Program-made: the position numbers and the translations under genes
Notes under the pieces: model-generated
What the model was told of the DNA's origin: nothing
Seen by the model: the letters and a program-made list of their open reading frames with translations, nothing else
The model's database searches: none
Shown here: piece by piece, positions 18,082 to 27,454 of the stretch
Numbering within the stretch: position 1 is the stretch's first letter
Layout: each line of letters begins with the position of its first letter
Assembly: GCF_010378095.1 (NCBI RefSeq)
Contig: NZ_WNJL01000011.1
Location: 62,001-126,000, forward strand
Length of the DNA stretch: 64,000 bases
Direction: 5' to 3'
Origin: Acidithiobacillus ferrianus
Lineage (GTDB): Bacteria > Pseudomonadota > Gammaproteobacteria > Acidithiobacillales > Acidithiobacillaceae

Positions 18082-18133
18082 GCGTGGTATGCCCCCTGTT
18101 TAATGGGTATATATCATAGGCGCTGATGAATAT

Positions 18134-18850
18134 TCAGGTTTTTGTCACCACCGGCCCGGAACCGGCAAAGTACGCCCGGACACCCGCCATAATGCCGGAA
18201 CGCTCGCCGGCAGGGATACAGCGACAACGAACGGCGTATTCAACCATGAACATCGAGGCGATCAACACGGTGCTGGCAGCACCCGAAAACAGGGCCCATA
18301 TCTGCTGACCCATCAGCAGGAACAGGAGCAGTAGAAGACCGGACAGTGCCGCGAAAAACAGGCTCCATGCCAAGGTGACCTTGCGCGTGTACAGCGTCAG
18401 CCTAGTGTTCAATGGCCCGTGGATCGTCTCTGCGATACGCGAGATCAAAGGTGTCTTTCCGGGACGCAAAGTATAGCCGAAAATCACCGCGAGGATCACG
18501 AAAATTGCGCTTCTCTGCAGCACGCAGATCCAGCCCAGACAATGCACAAGGCTGCTGTGATACCGCCATACCGCCATACCGGAAATACACAGGGAGAAGC
18601 ACCAGAGCAACCTGAGACGCTGGTTCCACAACAGCACCGACAGGGCAACCACGGCAGGCAAACATGCGGACATCACCGTATAGAGGCTCGGATGCCTGTC
18701 TGTAACATCCAGATAAGTGAGCAGCTGATAGCCGATCAGGACAGCAACGAGCACGATGACCCGCCATAACCGTGTGCGTATGGTCGGCTGCCGCTTCTCC
18801 GGAGGCAGAGCGGCACTTTCACCCCGGTGTTGAACCCAGGTGTTTTTCAA
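18134..18850 (-). CDS. COG4648-type membrane protein of the APE-like cluster
   Basis: A 238-residue polytopic membrane protein with about six hydrophobic segments (near residues 29-45, 57-75, 82-98, 115-130, 160-180 and 185-205). It resembles the COG4648 transmembrane proteins that precede the AMP ligase in most aryl-polyene clusters. Their function is unknown. It appears to be the first gene of the minus-strand block running to the MMPL exporter. Confidence 0.75.
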   Translation of the reverse strand: MKNTWVQHRGESAALPPEKRQPTIRTRLWRVIVLVAVLIGYQLLTYLDVTDRHPSLYTVMSACLPAVVALSVLLWNQRLRLLWCFSLCISGMAVWRYHSSLVHCLGWICVLQRSAIFVILAVIFGYTLRPGKTPLISRIAETIHGPLNTRLTLYTRKVTLAWSLFFAALSGLLLLLFLLMGQQIWALFSGAASTVLIASMFMVEYAVRCRCIPAGERSGIMAGVRAYFAGSGPVVTKT

Positions 18851-18916
18851 CCCATCCCGCCAACGCCGTGACGGCTGCCCAGCCCAGCCACTCGCCGTCC
18901 CTGGGCCCGCACCGGG

Positions 18917-19225
18917 TTATTTTCTTCGGTCACCGTTCCGCCCTCGCAGGGCATGCCAAAACTCGATGGCTCCCGCCTTCGCTGCATGACCGACCTCCAC
19001 CGCCCCTTTCGCAATACTGATCCCCGCATCCTTTCCGGCTTGACCGATTCTGTGCGCTGTTGAACCAACATCCCGCCCAGCCCTTACGGCACCCTGCTGA
19101 AGACTTGCCCCATCCGCATGAACGGTCATCGGAAACGCCAACACGAGAGTACACACACACACGGACATCATCAGGGCGCCTTTCGCCCTGTCGAGCATCT
19201 TGTCGACTGCATTGATTTTGCGCAT
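18917..19225 (-). CDS. small exported protein, alanine/glycine-rich, unknown function
   Basis: A 102-residue product. ATG 19225 has a GGGGAGAGGG ribosome binding site, and the in-frame ATG at 19264 is less likely. A basic N-terminus and hydrophobic core (ALMMSVCVCTLVLAFPMTVHA) predict a signal peptide of about 37 residues. The mature part alternates alanine, glycine and charged residues (GRDVGSTAHRIGQAGKDAG, then GAVEVGHAAKAGAIEF) and may form an amphipathic helix. It lies between fbp and the APE-like cluster on the same strand as both. No family recognised. Confidence 0.7.
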   Translation of the reverse strand: MRKINAVDKMLDRAKGALMMSVCVCTLVLAFPMTVHADGASLQQGAVRAGRDVGSTAHRIGQAGKDAGISIAKGAVEVGHAAKAGAIEFWHALRGRNGDRRK

Positions 19226-19314
19226 TTCACCCTCTCCCCGAGCACATGCTCCACTCTCCACCAAGACCAGGCGCGCCAGACCGCCGCGACCGGGTCACGA
19301 CGATCCGGTCGCAT

Positions 19315-20325
19315 TCAGGACTGTGCACAGTGATAAGCCACCACCCGTTCCACTTCCTTTTTGGCGCCCAAAATAACGGGAACCCGCTCGTGCAGACCCT
19401 GGGGGTCGATATCCAGTATGCGCGTCGTGCCGGTACTGGCGGCACCGCCCGCCTGCTCGACCAGATAGGACATGGGGTTGGCTTCGTAGAGCAGGCGCAG
19501 CTTGCCCGGTTTCTTCGGGTCGCGTCGGTCGAAGGGGTACAGGAAAATACCGCCCCGGCACAAGATACGATGGACGTCGGCGACCATCGAACCCACCCAA
19601 CGCATGTTGAAGTCCCGCTTGCGGGGTCCATCCCTGCCCTGATCGAGTTCATCGATGTAGCGCTGCACCGGTTCCTGCCAGTGGCGGTAATTACTCCTAT
19701 TGATGGCATATTCACTGGTATCCTCAGGAATGCGCATCTGCGTGTGCGTCAGGATGTATTCACCGACGGAAGGATCGAGGGTGAAACCATTCACCCCATA
19801 GCCGGTGCTATAGACCAGCACGTTGCTGGAGCCATACAGCGCATAGCCCGCGCACACCTGTTCAACGCCGGGCTGGAGAAAATCGGCGAGTTCCGCGTCG
19901 CGCCCGGCGACAGGTGCCTTGAGGATACTGAAAATGGTTCCCACGCTGATACCCACATCAATATTGCTGGATCCGTCCAGGGGATCGAAGAGCAACAGAT
20001 ATTTGCCACGCGGGACACCCTGGGGGATAGCGTAAGGCCCGTCCATTTCTTCGGAAGCCATGCCAGCCAGATGACCGGTCCAGTCCATGGACTGGAGGAT
20101 GGCTTCATTGGAAATGATGTCGAGCTTTTTCTGGACCTCACCCTGCACATTGTCGGTGCCGGCACTGCCCAATGCGCCCACCAGCGCACCCCTGTACACC
20201 TGTGCGCCAATAAACTTGCAGGCGATCGTGAGATCGTTGAGAAGGCCGGCGAAATCGCCGGAGGCACCGGGATAGAGACGGGTTTCTTCAATGATGAACT
20301 GGCTGAGGGTGGTACCGATATGCAT
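19315..20325 (-). CDS. fbp: fructose-1,6-bisphosphatase class 1
   Basis: Hydrolyses fructose 1,6-bisphosphate in gluconeogenesis and the Calvin cycle. The 336-residue product shows metal-binding SEEMD at about 91-95, the signature DPLDGSSN at 114-121 and the C-terminal [10 protein letters not shown] segment. AAGGATTCC precedes the ATG. Presence next to core genes fits an autotroph but does not prove one. It follows zapD by about 27 bases on the same strand. Confidence 0.97.
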   Translation of the reverse strand: MHIGTTLSQFIIEETRLYPGASGDFAGLLNDLTIACKFIGAQVYRGALVGALGSAGTDNVQGEVQKKLDIISNEAILQSMDWTGHLAGMASEEMDGPYAIPQGVPRGKYLLLFDPLDGSSNIDVGISVGTIFSILKAPVAGRDAELADFLQPGVEQVCAGYALYGSSNVLVYSTGYGVNGFTLDPSVGEYILTHTQMRIPEDTSEYAINRSNYRHWQEPVQRYIDELDQGRDGPRKRDFNMRWVGSMVADVHRILCRGGIFLYPFDRRDPKKPGKLRLLYEANPMSYLVEQAGGAASTGTTRILDIDPQGLHERVPVILGAKKEVERVVAYHCAQS

Positions 20326-20352
20326 GCTGGAATCCTTACAAAGGTGAATACT

Positions 20353-21105
20353 TCAGAGCGCGCTGAGTCCCAAGCGAAATTCTATGGTGGATTCTATCGC
20401 GCGCGCCGCTCCCTGGTCCAACCAGGGCAGCCACTGGATATGGAAACGGTGGATACCCCCACTGACTTTTGGGTAGTAATCCGCATGGCTCGGCAATTCC
20501 AGGCGAATCAGGGAAGGTGGGCGGCGGGCGTCCAAGGGCGCCCCATAGCGCCCCTCCGGAGCCTCCACCCGGGACCACGCGCAGGAGTCGCGCAACAATG
20601 TCAGAATCAGGGAAACGCTCTCCCACAGCATCTCCAGACTTTCCCGCCAGTCCCGCAGGAGATCCTTGACACGTTCGAGAGACTGCTGGTTCCAGAAGGC
20701 CAGCACCGGTAAGTCACAGTCAGCGAGACCTCCAGCGACCCCCATCCGGCCACGCGCGAGCTGGAGGATTTCCTGGTGGCGCAAGCGTTGCCCGAAAGGC
20801 TCGCGGCACTCGCGCAGCGCCTTTAATTGCCGGTCGATGCGGAATTGCCAGGCACGCAATGGGTCTTCAGCCGCCTCTGGGCTCTGCGCCCAGACGGCGA
20901 GGCTCTGAGCGATGCGTTCCAACTCCAGGATGAGGTCGAAGCGCAACTCCGGGCGGCCGCAAAAATCAAGCAGCTCATTGTAGGCGCGCAGGGCACCACG
21001 CAGGTTACCGGTATCGGCCACTTCTTGCTGGAGTTGCGCAAAGACACTTTCCAGACGCAACAACAGGCGCGCGCGTTCATGGAGTGGATGTTCATAGACG
21101 GCCAT
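20353..21105 (-). CDS. zapD: cell division protein ZapD
   Basis: ZapD crosslinks FtsZ filaments at the Z ring. The 250-residue product begins YEHPLHERARLLLRLE, highly typical of the family, and contains NELLDFCGRPELRFDLILEL and the C-terminal RFHIQWL segment. GAGG seven bases before ATG 21105 supports this start over ATGs at 21117 and 21198. Genes pilD-coaE-zapD are in the order common in gammaproteobacteria. Confidence 0.93.
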   Translation of the reverse strand: MAVYEHPLHERARLLLRLESVFAQLQQEVADTGNLRGALRAYNELLDFCGRPELRFDLILELERIAQSLAVWAQSPEAAEDPLRAWQFRIDRQLKALRECREPFGQRLRHQEILQLARGRMGVAGGLADCDLPVLAFWNQQSLERVKDLLRDWRESLEMLWESVSLILTLLRDSCAWSRVEAPEGRYGAPLDARRPPSLIRLELPSHADYYPKVSGGIHRFHIQWLPWLDQGAARAIESTIEFRLGLSAL

Positions 21106-21238
21106 GCCGTACCTCATTCGAAAATCACCGCCGCCGCACCAAATCGCAGCGGCCCCGACAATCAGGGAACGCCAGAGTGCAGGGCGCACCGTCCCCATTC
21201 TCCGGGCAACGCCCTACAGGGTGCCACAGGCGCTTTCC

Positions 21239-21853
21239 CTAGGCAAATCCTGATGTTCCTTGCAGGCTGCGGAGATAGGCCGCAACCCGCGCCTCCAGTC
21301 GCGCCAGCGTACCATCGTTGGGAATGACCCAGTCGGCGGCGGCGATGCGCTCCGCGCGGTCACATTGCGCCGCCATGACGGCGGTAATCTGTTCCGCCGT
21401 CCAACCTGGACGGGCGCGCAAGCGCTCGATCTGCACGGTGCGCGGACAATCGACCACCAGGATTTGATCCAGCAGAGCGCGATAGCCGTTTTCCACCAGG
21501 AGCGGCACCACCCAAACCACCGACGCCCGCGGATGCTGCCGCTCAATCTCTTCGCTACGCGCGATAAAGGTTTCGCGGATGCGTGGATGGAGGAGCGCTT
21601 CCAGCCAAAGCTTCGCCTCAGGATCGCTAAAAATACGGGCACGCAATGCGGCCCTGTCGAGATCCCCCCCAGCGCCGAGCAACGCCGGGCCAAAATGCGC
21701 GATGATGGCCTGCAGGGCAGGGCTGCCCGGGACCACCAGGTCACGGGCGATGCCATCGGCGTCGAGCACATGCACGCCCGCCGCATGGAACATTTCCGCC
21801 ACGGTGCTCTTGCCGCAGGCTATGCCGCCTGTCAGACCGATGCGCCGCGTCAT
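21239..21853 (-). CDS. coaE: dephospho-CoA kinase
   Basis: Phosphorylates dephospho-CoA in the last step of coenzyme A synthesis. The 204-residue product has the P loop GLTGGIACGKST at residues 6-17, DADGIARDLV and the lid segment VVDCPRTVQIERLRARPGWT. It starts one base after the pilD stop and is followed by a 133-base gap before zapD that holds no recognised feature. Confidence 0.96.
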   Translation of the reverse strand: MTRRIGLTGGIACGKSTVAEMFHAAGVHVLDADGIARDLVVPGSPALQAIIAHFGPALLGAGGDLDRAALRARIFSDPEAKLWLEALLHPRIRETFIARSEEIERQHPRASVVWVVPLLVENGYRALLDQILVVDCPRTVQIERLRARPGWTAEQITAVMAAQCDRAERIAAADWVIPNDGTLARLEARVAAYLRSLQGTSGFA

Positions 21854-22654
21854 TCAGGTGCCCAGCAGGTGCAGATAACCGGAGAGGATGGCTTGCGGCC
21901 ACAGCAGCATGAGCCAGGCCCCCAAGGCCAGATAGGGACCAAAGGGCATGGCATAGTCGCGGCCCTTGCCACGCAGCAGGTAGGTCACCGCTACCATACC
22001 TCCGCCCAGCGCGGCGATGAACAGGGTCAAAAAGACGGCCTGCCAACCCAACCAGGCCCCCACCATGCCGAGCAGTTTGAGATCGCCCCCGCCCATCCCG
22101 TCCCGCCCGCTCATTCGATAATAAGCCACGGCCAGCACCCAGAGACTCCCGTAACCCAGGAACACCCCGAGCAGGGCGTCCGCGGGGGAAGTCAACGCCA
22201 CCCCAGGCCAGAAGAGGGCCGAGCCATTCAGCAAGAGCCCGAACAGTATACCTGGCTTGGTAATCCGGTCCGGCAGGAGATGGGTTTCCAGGTCGATCAT
22301 GGTCAGTGCCAACAGTATCCAGGTCAACGCCAATGCAGGCAGAAGTGTCCCGCTGAACCCCAGTCGCCACACCACCACCACGCTCAGCACAGCCGTCAGA
22401 AGCTCCAGCACCGGGTAACGCCAGACGATGGGACTACCGCAATCGTGGCAGCGGCCCCGCAACCATATCCAACTCAAAACCGGGATATTCTCCCAGGGAC
22501 GCAAACCATGACCGCACTGCGGGCAGTGGGACGCGGGATACAGGATCGATTCGTGGCGCGGAACCCGGTGCACCACCACATTCAGAAAACTGCCGATGAG
22601 CAGGCCGAGCAGGGCGATCAGCATATAAACCACCCCCTCTCCGATCGACATCAT
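21854..22654 (-). CDS. pilD: prepilin peptidase/N-methyltransferase PilD
   Basis: Cleaves and methylates type IV pilin-like leader peptides in the inner membrane. The 266-residue protein has eight hydrophobic segments and the cytoplasmic zinc tetracysteine motif (C44, C47, C69, C72). The two aspartates of the GXGD aspartic protease site are D120 in MIDLETHLLPD and D190 in GMGGGDLK. Its start overlaps pilR by four bases. Its partners pilB, pilS and pilR are immediately upstream. Confidence 0.95.
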   Translation of the reverse strand: MMSIGEGVVYMLIALLGLLIGSFLNVVVHRVPRHESILYPASHCPQCGHGLRPWENIPVLSWIWLRGRCHDCGSPIVWRYPVLELLTAVLSVVVVWRLGFSGTLLPALALTWILLALTMIDLETHLLPDRITKPGILFGLLLNGSALFWPGVALTSPADALLGVFLGYGSLWVLAVAYYRMSGRDGMGGGDLKLLGMVGAWLGWQAVFLTLFIAALGGGMVAVTYLLRGKGRDYAMPFGPYLALGAWLMLLWPQAILSGYLHLLGT

Positions 22655-24003
22655 GCGTCCTCTTTCACCTGCAATCGGTGCAACCGCATTTCCAAGGATT
22701 GCAGGCTGATGTCCAACAAGCGCGCAGCCTGATGCCGGTCGCCCCCGGCCTGCTCCAGTATCTTGCGCAGCAAAACGGCCTCGGCGGTATCCATACTGGC
22801 CGGCGCCACCCCGGATGCCGGAGCCGGCGCCGCGTTGTCAGCCGGGGCGGCACCGGGAACAGCAAAAATTTCTTCGGGAAGGAACGTTTCGTGCTGTAGG
22901 GCGAGGCTACGCTCCAGGAGGTTTTCGAGTTCGCGCACGTTACCCGGAAAGGTATAGAGCCGCAATCGCTCCAACATGCCCGCGGGAAGCCGGGGCGGAG
23001 GTCCACCCGGCGTAGCGCCGATACGCTGGAGAATCGCCTCGACCAACTGAGGGATATCCTCCAGACGCTCGCGCAGCGGAGGCATATGCAGCTTCACCAC
23101 ATCCAGCCGGTAACGCAGATCTTGACGGAAGCTGCCGTCGTTCACCATCTCCTGTAGATCGCGGTGGGTGGCTGAGATGATCCGCACGTCCAGAGCGATT
23201 TCCCGGGATGATCCCAGCGGTCGTATGGAACGCTCCTGAATGGCGCGCAGGAGTTTCACCTGCATCATCATGGGCAGGTCGCCAATCTCATCGAGGAAAA
23301 GCGTGCCGCCGTTAGCCGCCACGAAGAGTCCCTCCCGGCGTTGCACCGCGCCGGAATACGCCCCCTTTTCGGCGCCGAAAAGTTCACTCTCCAGCAGGCC
23401 ATCGGGGATGGCGCCGCAATTCACGGCAACAAACGGCTTGTCGTGACGCGGTCCCGAGGCATGGATGGCCCGCGCCGCCAGTTCTTTGCCTGTTCCCGAC
23501 TCGCCGGTAATATGGACCGGCGCGTTGCTCCGCGCGACCCGGCGAATATCCTCGCGTAGCCGCTGCATGACGGGGGAGTCGCCCAGCAATCGCCGGGTAC
23601 CATCCGTCTCGGTGGGGGACGGGCAGCTCAAGGCCACCGCCTGCGCCACCAACCGCCGCAACCGCGCCAGCTCGATGGGCTTGGCCATGTAGTCGAAAGC
23701 CCCGGCCTGCATGGCCTCCACCGCGCCATCCGCGGAAGAATAGGCGGTGATCACCGCGACGGGCACCTGGGGATGTGATGCGTGCAGACGACGTACCAGC
23801 TCAATGCCGGAACCATCCGGCAAGCGCAGATCCGTCAGGCACAAAGACGGGGTGGCTTCGCCCAGACGCGCGTAGGCTTCTGCGATGGAGTGGGCACCGA
23901 TAACCGCGAGCCCCATGCCCTGCAGCGTAATAGCCAGCAGTTCGACAATGTTCGGTTCGTCATCGACAACGAGCGCGGGGGGCAAAGTAGACAGGTCGGC
24001 CAT
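22651..24003 (-). CDS. pilR: sigma-54-dependent response regulator PilR
   Basis: Response regulator that activates pilin transcription with RpoN. The 450-residue product has a receiver domain (phospho-acceptor aspartate in LTDLRLPDG, about residue 58), an AAA+ sigma-54 activation domain (GESGTGKE near 170, then GAEKGAYSGA, with the GAFTGA-loop variant GAYSGA) and a C-terminal Fis-type HTH. Two adjacent ATGs occur at 24006 and 24003. The second is better spaced from GGAGG. It overlaps the pilS stop. Confidence 0.93.
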   Translation of the reverse strand: MADLSTLPPALVVDDEPNIVELLAITLQGMGLAVIGAHSIAEAYARLGEATPSLCLTDLRLPDGSGIELVRRLHASHPQVPVAVITAYSSADGAVEAMQAGAFDYMAKPIELARLRRLVAQAVALSCPSPTETDGTRRLLGDSPVMQRLREDIRRVARSNAPVHITGESGTGKELAARAIHASGPRHDKPFVAVNCGAIPDGLLESELFGAEKGAYSGAVQRREGLFVAANGGTLFLDEIGDLPMMMQVKLLRAIQERSIRPLGSSREIALDVRIISATHRDLQEMVNDGSFRQDLRYRLDVVKLHMPPLRERLEDIPQLVEAILQRIGATPGGPPPRLPAGMLERLRLYTFPGNVRELENLLERSLALQHETFLPEEIFAVPGAAPADNAAPAPASGVAPASMDTAEAVLLRKILEQAGGDRHQAARLLDISLQSLEMRLHRLQVKEDA

Positions 24004-25613
24004 CATTCCTCCGTGAGCCCGCCCCAAGAGGGGAGAAAGATCTGGAACAATGCGCCACCTTGCGGATGGTTCTCACAATGGATACCCCCCCCGTTGATCC
24101 GCAAAAGTTCGCGCACCATGGGCAAACCCAGCCCAGTGCCTCGCGAATCCGTGGTGAAAAACGGTTCAAAAATGCGCTCCATCAACTCGACCTTTATGCC
24201 CGGCCCGAAATCCCGCAACGTCACCATGACCATGGTTTCCCGCTCCACCCACTCGGACCGTATCTCGACCCGTATCGTAGCATTTTCCGCCGAACCATGC
24301 TGCGCACTATTATGGAGCAGGTTCCAGAATACCTGGCGCAATTGCGCCGGGTCGGCATACACGAGCAGGTGTGGCGGCATGTCGTGAATGCAGATCGTCA
24401 TGGCCGCCAGCATGGGATCGGACTGAATCTGGGAAATCAGGGTCGGTAACCAACTCGCCAGCGCGATGGGCTCGGAACGCGCGGGACTGGGGCGGCCCAT
24501 CTCCAAAACCGAATCAATGATCGTATTGATACGCACGGTCTCGCGCTCCAAAATCTGGAAGAGGTGCTGTGCATCCGGAGCCTCCACGCTTTCGCTCAAG
24601 AGACTGCCCGCATGGCGGATCACACTCAGTGGATTGCGGATTTCGTGGGCGATGTTCGCTGCCAGACGCCCCAGGGCAGCCAGTTGCGCCTCCCGCTCAC
24701 GCGCACGCAGCATTTCGGCATCGCGCAGCAGCAACAGACGGTAGGGACTTTGGGGCAAGTCGATTCTACGGACCACAAGACTCTGTACGCCGTCCTGCAA
24801 GGACGGATCCCGCCCACTGAGAGAGATCAACACTTCACTGTCGCTTTGCGCGGACTGGCGCAGGGCCGTGGCCAGGCGTGGCTGCACCAGGTCTATGCCG
24901 ACCGGTGCGGAAGCCCACAATCGATAACCAGAAAGGGTCCGGGCAATCGGATTACTGAGCACAACCCGATTTTGGCGGTCCAACACAAACACGCCGACAT
25001 CCATGTGCTGCACAATTTCCTGATTCAAGGCATTGAGATTAACGACCTCCGCGTCCCGCTGCCGGGCCAGGCGGTTCCCCTTCTCGAGACTGAGCACCAG
25101 ACTGTCCGCCAGCACCGCCACCGCCACCAGCGCCAGCACGTAGATGAACAGCTGGCCGAGGGGCAAATGTGCATAAGCCATGCCCCCCCAAAAGGATTCG
25201 GCAATCAGCAGCGCCAGTAATACCCAGACAAAAATGAAGGCGCTTTGCCCGCGCAGCAGGCTGGCAGCGGATACCAGCAAGAGGAAGGGCAGGATGCTGA
25301 AGGGGCCGCTGATCCCCCCTCCGAAGTGCAGCAGCAGCAGCACCAGCAAGGTATCGGTGGCCACCTGGATCCAGGCGTGGTAGAGGGAACGGGTGGGGCG
25401 TCGCAGCAGCAGTGCCAGCAGATAACCCAGACTCACCACCGCGGCCACGAGGGTAAGGACACGCAGCAGCTCCACATGACCGCCCAGGTCGATGACCGTC
25501 TCGCTGACGGGCAGATGGACCAGCACGGCGACAACCGCGGCGATCAGCAGCCGGTATGCGGAAATTCCCCAGAGCCGGTGCCAGTCGCCATCCATTTCAG
25601 ACACGCTACGCAC
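24003..25613 (-). CDS. pilS: sensor histidine kinase PilS
   Basis: Membrane sensor kinase paired with PilR. The 536-residue product has six hydrophobic segments in residues 18-175, a PAS-like region (about 190-300), a dimerisation box with His323 in AHEIRNPLS, an N box NLLHNSAQHG and G boxes DFGPGI and GTGLGLPM. It is separated from pilB by 131 bases that contain no recognised gene. Confidence 0.93.
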   Translation of the reverse strand: MRSVSEMDGDWHRLWGISAYRLLIAAVVAVLVHLPVSETVIDLGGHVELLRVLTLVAAVVSLGYLLALLLRRPTRSLYHAWIQVATDTLLVLLLLHFGGGISGPFSILPFLLLVSAASLLRGQSAFIFVWVLLALLIAESFWGGMAYAHLPLGQLFIYVLALVAVAVLADSLVLSLEKGNRLARQRDAEVVNLNALNQEIVQHMDVGVFVLDRQNRVVLSNPIARTLSGYRLWASAPVGIDLVQPRLATALRQSAQSDSEVLISLSGRDPSLQDGVQSLVVRRIDLPQSPYRLLLLRDAEMLRAREREAQLAALGRLAANIAHEIRNPLSVIRHAGSLLSESVEAPDAQHLFQILERETVRINTIIDSVLEMGRPSPARSEPIALASWLPTLISQIQSDPMLAAMTICIHDMPPHLLVYADPAQLRQVFWNLLHNSAQHGSAENATIRVEIRSEWVERETMVMVTLRDFGPGIKVELMERIFEPFFTTDSRGTGLGLPMVRELLRINGGGIHCENHPQGGALFQIFLPSWGGLTEE

Positions 25614-25744
25614 CTCGTCGACGTGTCCTGCCGCGCATCAAGGCTGCTGCGGGAACCACGGCGAGACGTCGGCTCCCAACCAGGTCCATCGTGACCTCGG
25701 AGCGGACGGCAGGGCAGCCGGAATTTCGTCATGGGCCACTGCAT

Positions 25745-27454
25745 TCACAGGTTGGTCACCCGGAGCACTTCCTCGAGGCTGGTGACCCCTTCCTTAATGC
25801 GCCGCAATCCGCTTTGCCGCATGGTCAGAACGCCTTCCTGGGCGGCTTGCCGGGCCAGGTCGAGAGAGGTGCCCCCCCGCATGATCACTTCCCGCATCGC
25901 ATCGCTCACCGGCATCACCTGATAAAGTCCCATGCGGCCCTGGTATCCCGTTTTGTTGCATTGGTCGCAACCCACCGGCCCCAGAGGACGCCAGCCCTGC
26001 AGATCCTCAGCCACAAAACCGGCTTCGATCAGGGCCTGTTCAGGGATACGCAGTGGCTTTTTACAATGCGTGCAGAGTTTTCGTACCAGGCGCTGCGCCA
26101 TGACCAAGTGCACGGCACCCGCAATGTTGTAGGTCGGGATACCCATGTTTTCCAGCCGGGTGAGACTCTGCGGAGCGTCGTTGGTGTGCAGGGTGGCGAG
26201 CACCAAATGGCCGGTCTGCGCGGCCTTGATCGCGGTTTCAGCCGTTTCCAGGTCACGCACCTCCCCCACCATGATGATATCGGGGTCCTGTCGCAGGAAG
26301 GAACGCAACGCCGCCGCGAAGGTCAACCCGATGCGCTCGTTGATGTTTACTTGATTGATCCCGTACACCGGGATTTCCACCGGGTCCTCGGCGGTGCTGA
26401 TGTTGCTGTCACCGGTGTTCAGGATGTTGAGGGCGGTGTAGAGCGTGGTCGTTTTACCGGAGCCGGTGGGACCGGTCACCAAAATCATCCCATAAGGTCG
26501 GTGGATGGCCTCCTCAAAGCCCTTGCGCTGCTCCGGCAAAAAGCCCAAATGCTCGATAGGGACCTTGGAGCTGGCCGGATCCAGCAAGCGTAGCACTATG
26601 GTCTCACCGAAGCTGGTGGGCAGAAATGAGACGCGAAAATCAATCACGCGGGCGGGCGGAACCCGGACACGCAGACGGCCATCCTGGGGTAGTCGTCGCT
26701 CGGAAATATCCAGGCGACAGAGGATCTTCAGGCGGGAGGTAACACCATCCCGCAACGCCGCCGGGGGATGCAAGACATCTTGCAGCACGCCATCGAGGCG
26801 GTAACGCACCCGCAGATCCTTTTCGTACGGTTCCAGGTGAATGTCCGAGACGCCGCGTTGGATGGCATCCAGCAGCAACTGTTGGACGAAACGCACCACC
26901 GGCGCATCTTCGACACTGGCATCGTCCCTTTGCGCCAGATCGAAGGCTTCCTGTTCCTCCTCATCACGCGGCTTGTCCATGAAAATATTATCGATGCCGC
27001 CCTGCATGCTGTTGGCCACGGCGTTCACCGCCTTGACCAGCTTGTTGGCCTCCACCAGAATCGGCATTACCTGCAGGCCCGTGTTGAATTTCACGTCTTC
27101 CACCGCCTTGAAATCGGTGGGATCAGCCATGGCCAGGTAGAGGGTGTCCCGGTGTTTGGACAAGGGCAGCACCAGATAGCGGCTCATCAGGCTCTTGTCC
27201 ACTGTCCGAATGAGCGTTTCGTCGATCGCCACGGCATCCAGGTCGAGCATCGGCGCGTTATACCGCGCGGAGAGGTGCGCCATCAGCGCCGCGGCCGGGA
27301 CGGCGCCCTTCTCTACCACGTAGAAAAGCAAGGGTGTCTTCCCCCGCGCAGGATCGGCGGCGAGATCCCGCAACTGCGCCTCATTACTGAGGCCATTGCT
27401 GATCAGCGCGCGCAATACCGGCGTTAACGGGACGTGTTCCGGGTTTGTAGCCAT
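25745..27454 (-). CDS. pilB: type IV pilus assembly ATPase PilB
   Basis: Hexameric extension motor of type IV pili. The 569-residue product has a GSPE_N (MshEN) domain, the Walker A box GPTGSGKTTT, an Asp box near DIIMVGEVRDLETAE, a His box TLHTNDAPQS and the zinc tetracysteine motif (CTHCKK and CDQC). The frame is open to 27571, but ATG 27454 is the family start. It overlaps the end of aroE by 31 bases. No pilC is found between pilB and pilD. Confidence 0.95.
   Translation of the reverse strand: MATNPEHVPLTPVLRALISNGLSNEAQLRDLAADPARGKTPLLFYVVEKGAVPAAALMAHLSARYNAPMLDLDAVAIDETLIRTVDKSLMSRYLVLPLSKHRDTLYLAMADPTDFKAVEDVKFNTGLQVMPILVEANKLVKAVNAVANSMQGGIDNIFMDKPRDEEEQEAFDLAQRDDASVEDAPVVRFVQQLLLDAIQRGVSDIHLEPYEKDLRVRYRLDGVLQDVLHPPAALRDGVTSRLKILCRLDISERRLPQDGRLRVRVPPARVIDFRVSFLPTSFGETIVLRLLDPASSKVPIEHLGFLPEQRKGFEEAIHRPYGMILVTGPTGSGKTTTLYTALNILNTGDSNISTAEDPVEIPVYGINQVNINERIGLTFAAALRSFLRQDPDIIMVGEVRDLETAETAIKAAQTGHLVLATLHTNDAPQSLTRLENMGIPTYNIAGAVHLVMAQRLVRKLCTHCKKPLRIPEQALIEAGFVAEDLQGWRPLGPVGCDQCNKTGYQGRMGLYQVMPVSDAMREVIMRGGTSLDLARQAAQEGVLTMRQSGLRRIKEGVTSLEEVLRVTNL

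Noticed and set aside
19246-20712. 488-codon open frame on the plus strand across fbp and zapD
   Set aside because: It is entirely antisense to two well-identified genes, with histidine- and glutamine-rich nonsense composition typical of antisense frames.
21260-22732. 490-codon plus-strand frame opposite coaE and pilD
   Set aside because: Antisense to two clear genes; low-complexity Gln/His/Pro sequence with no domain.
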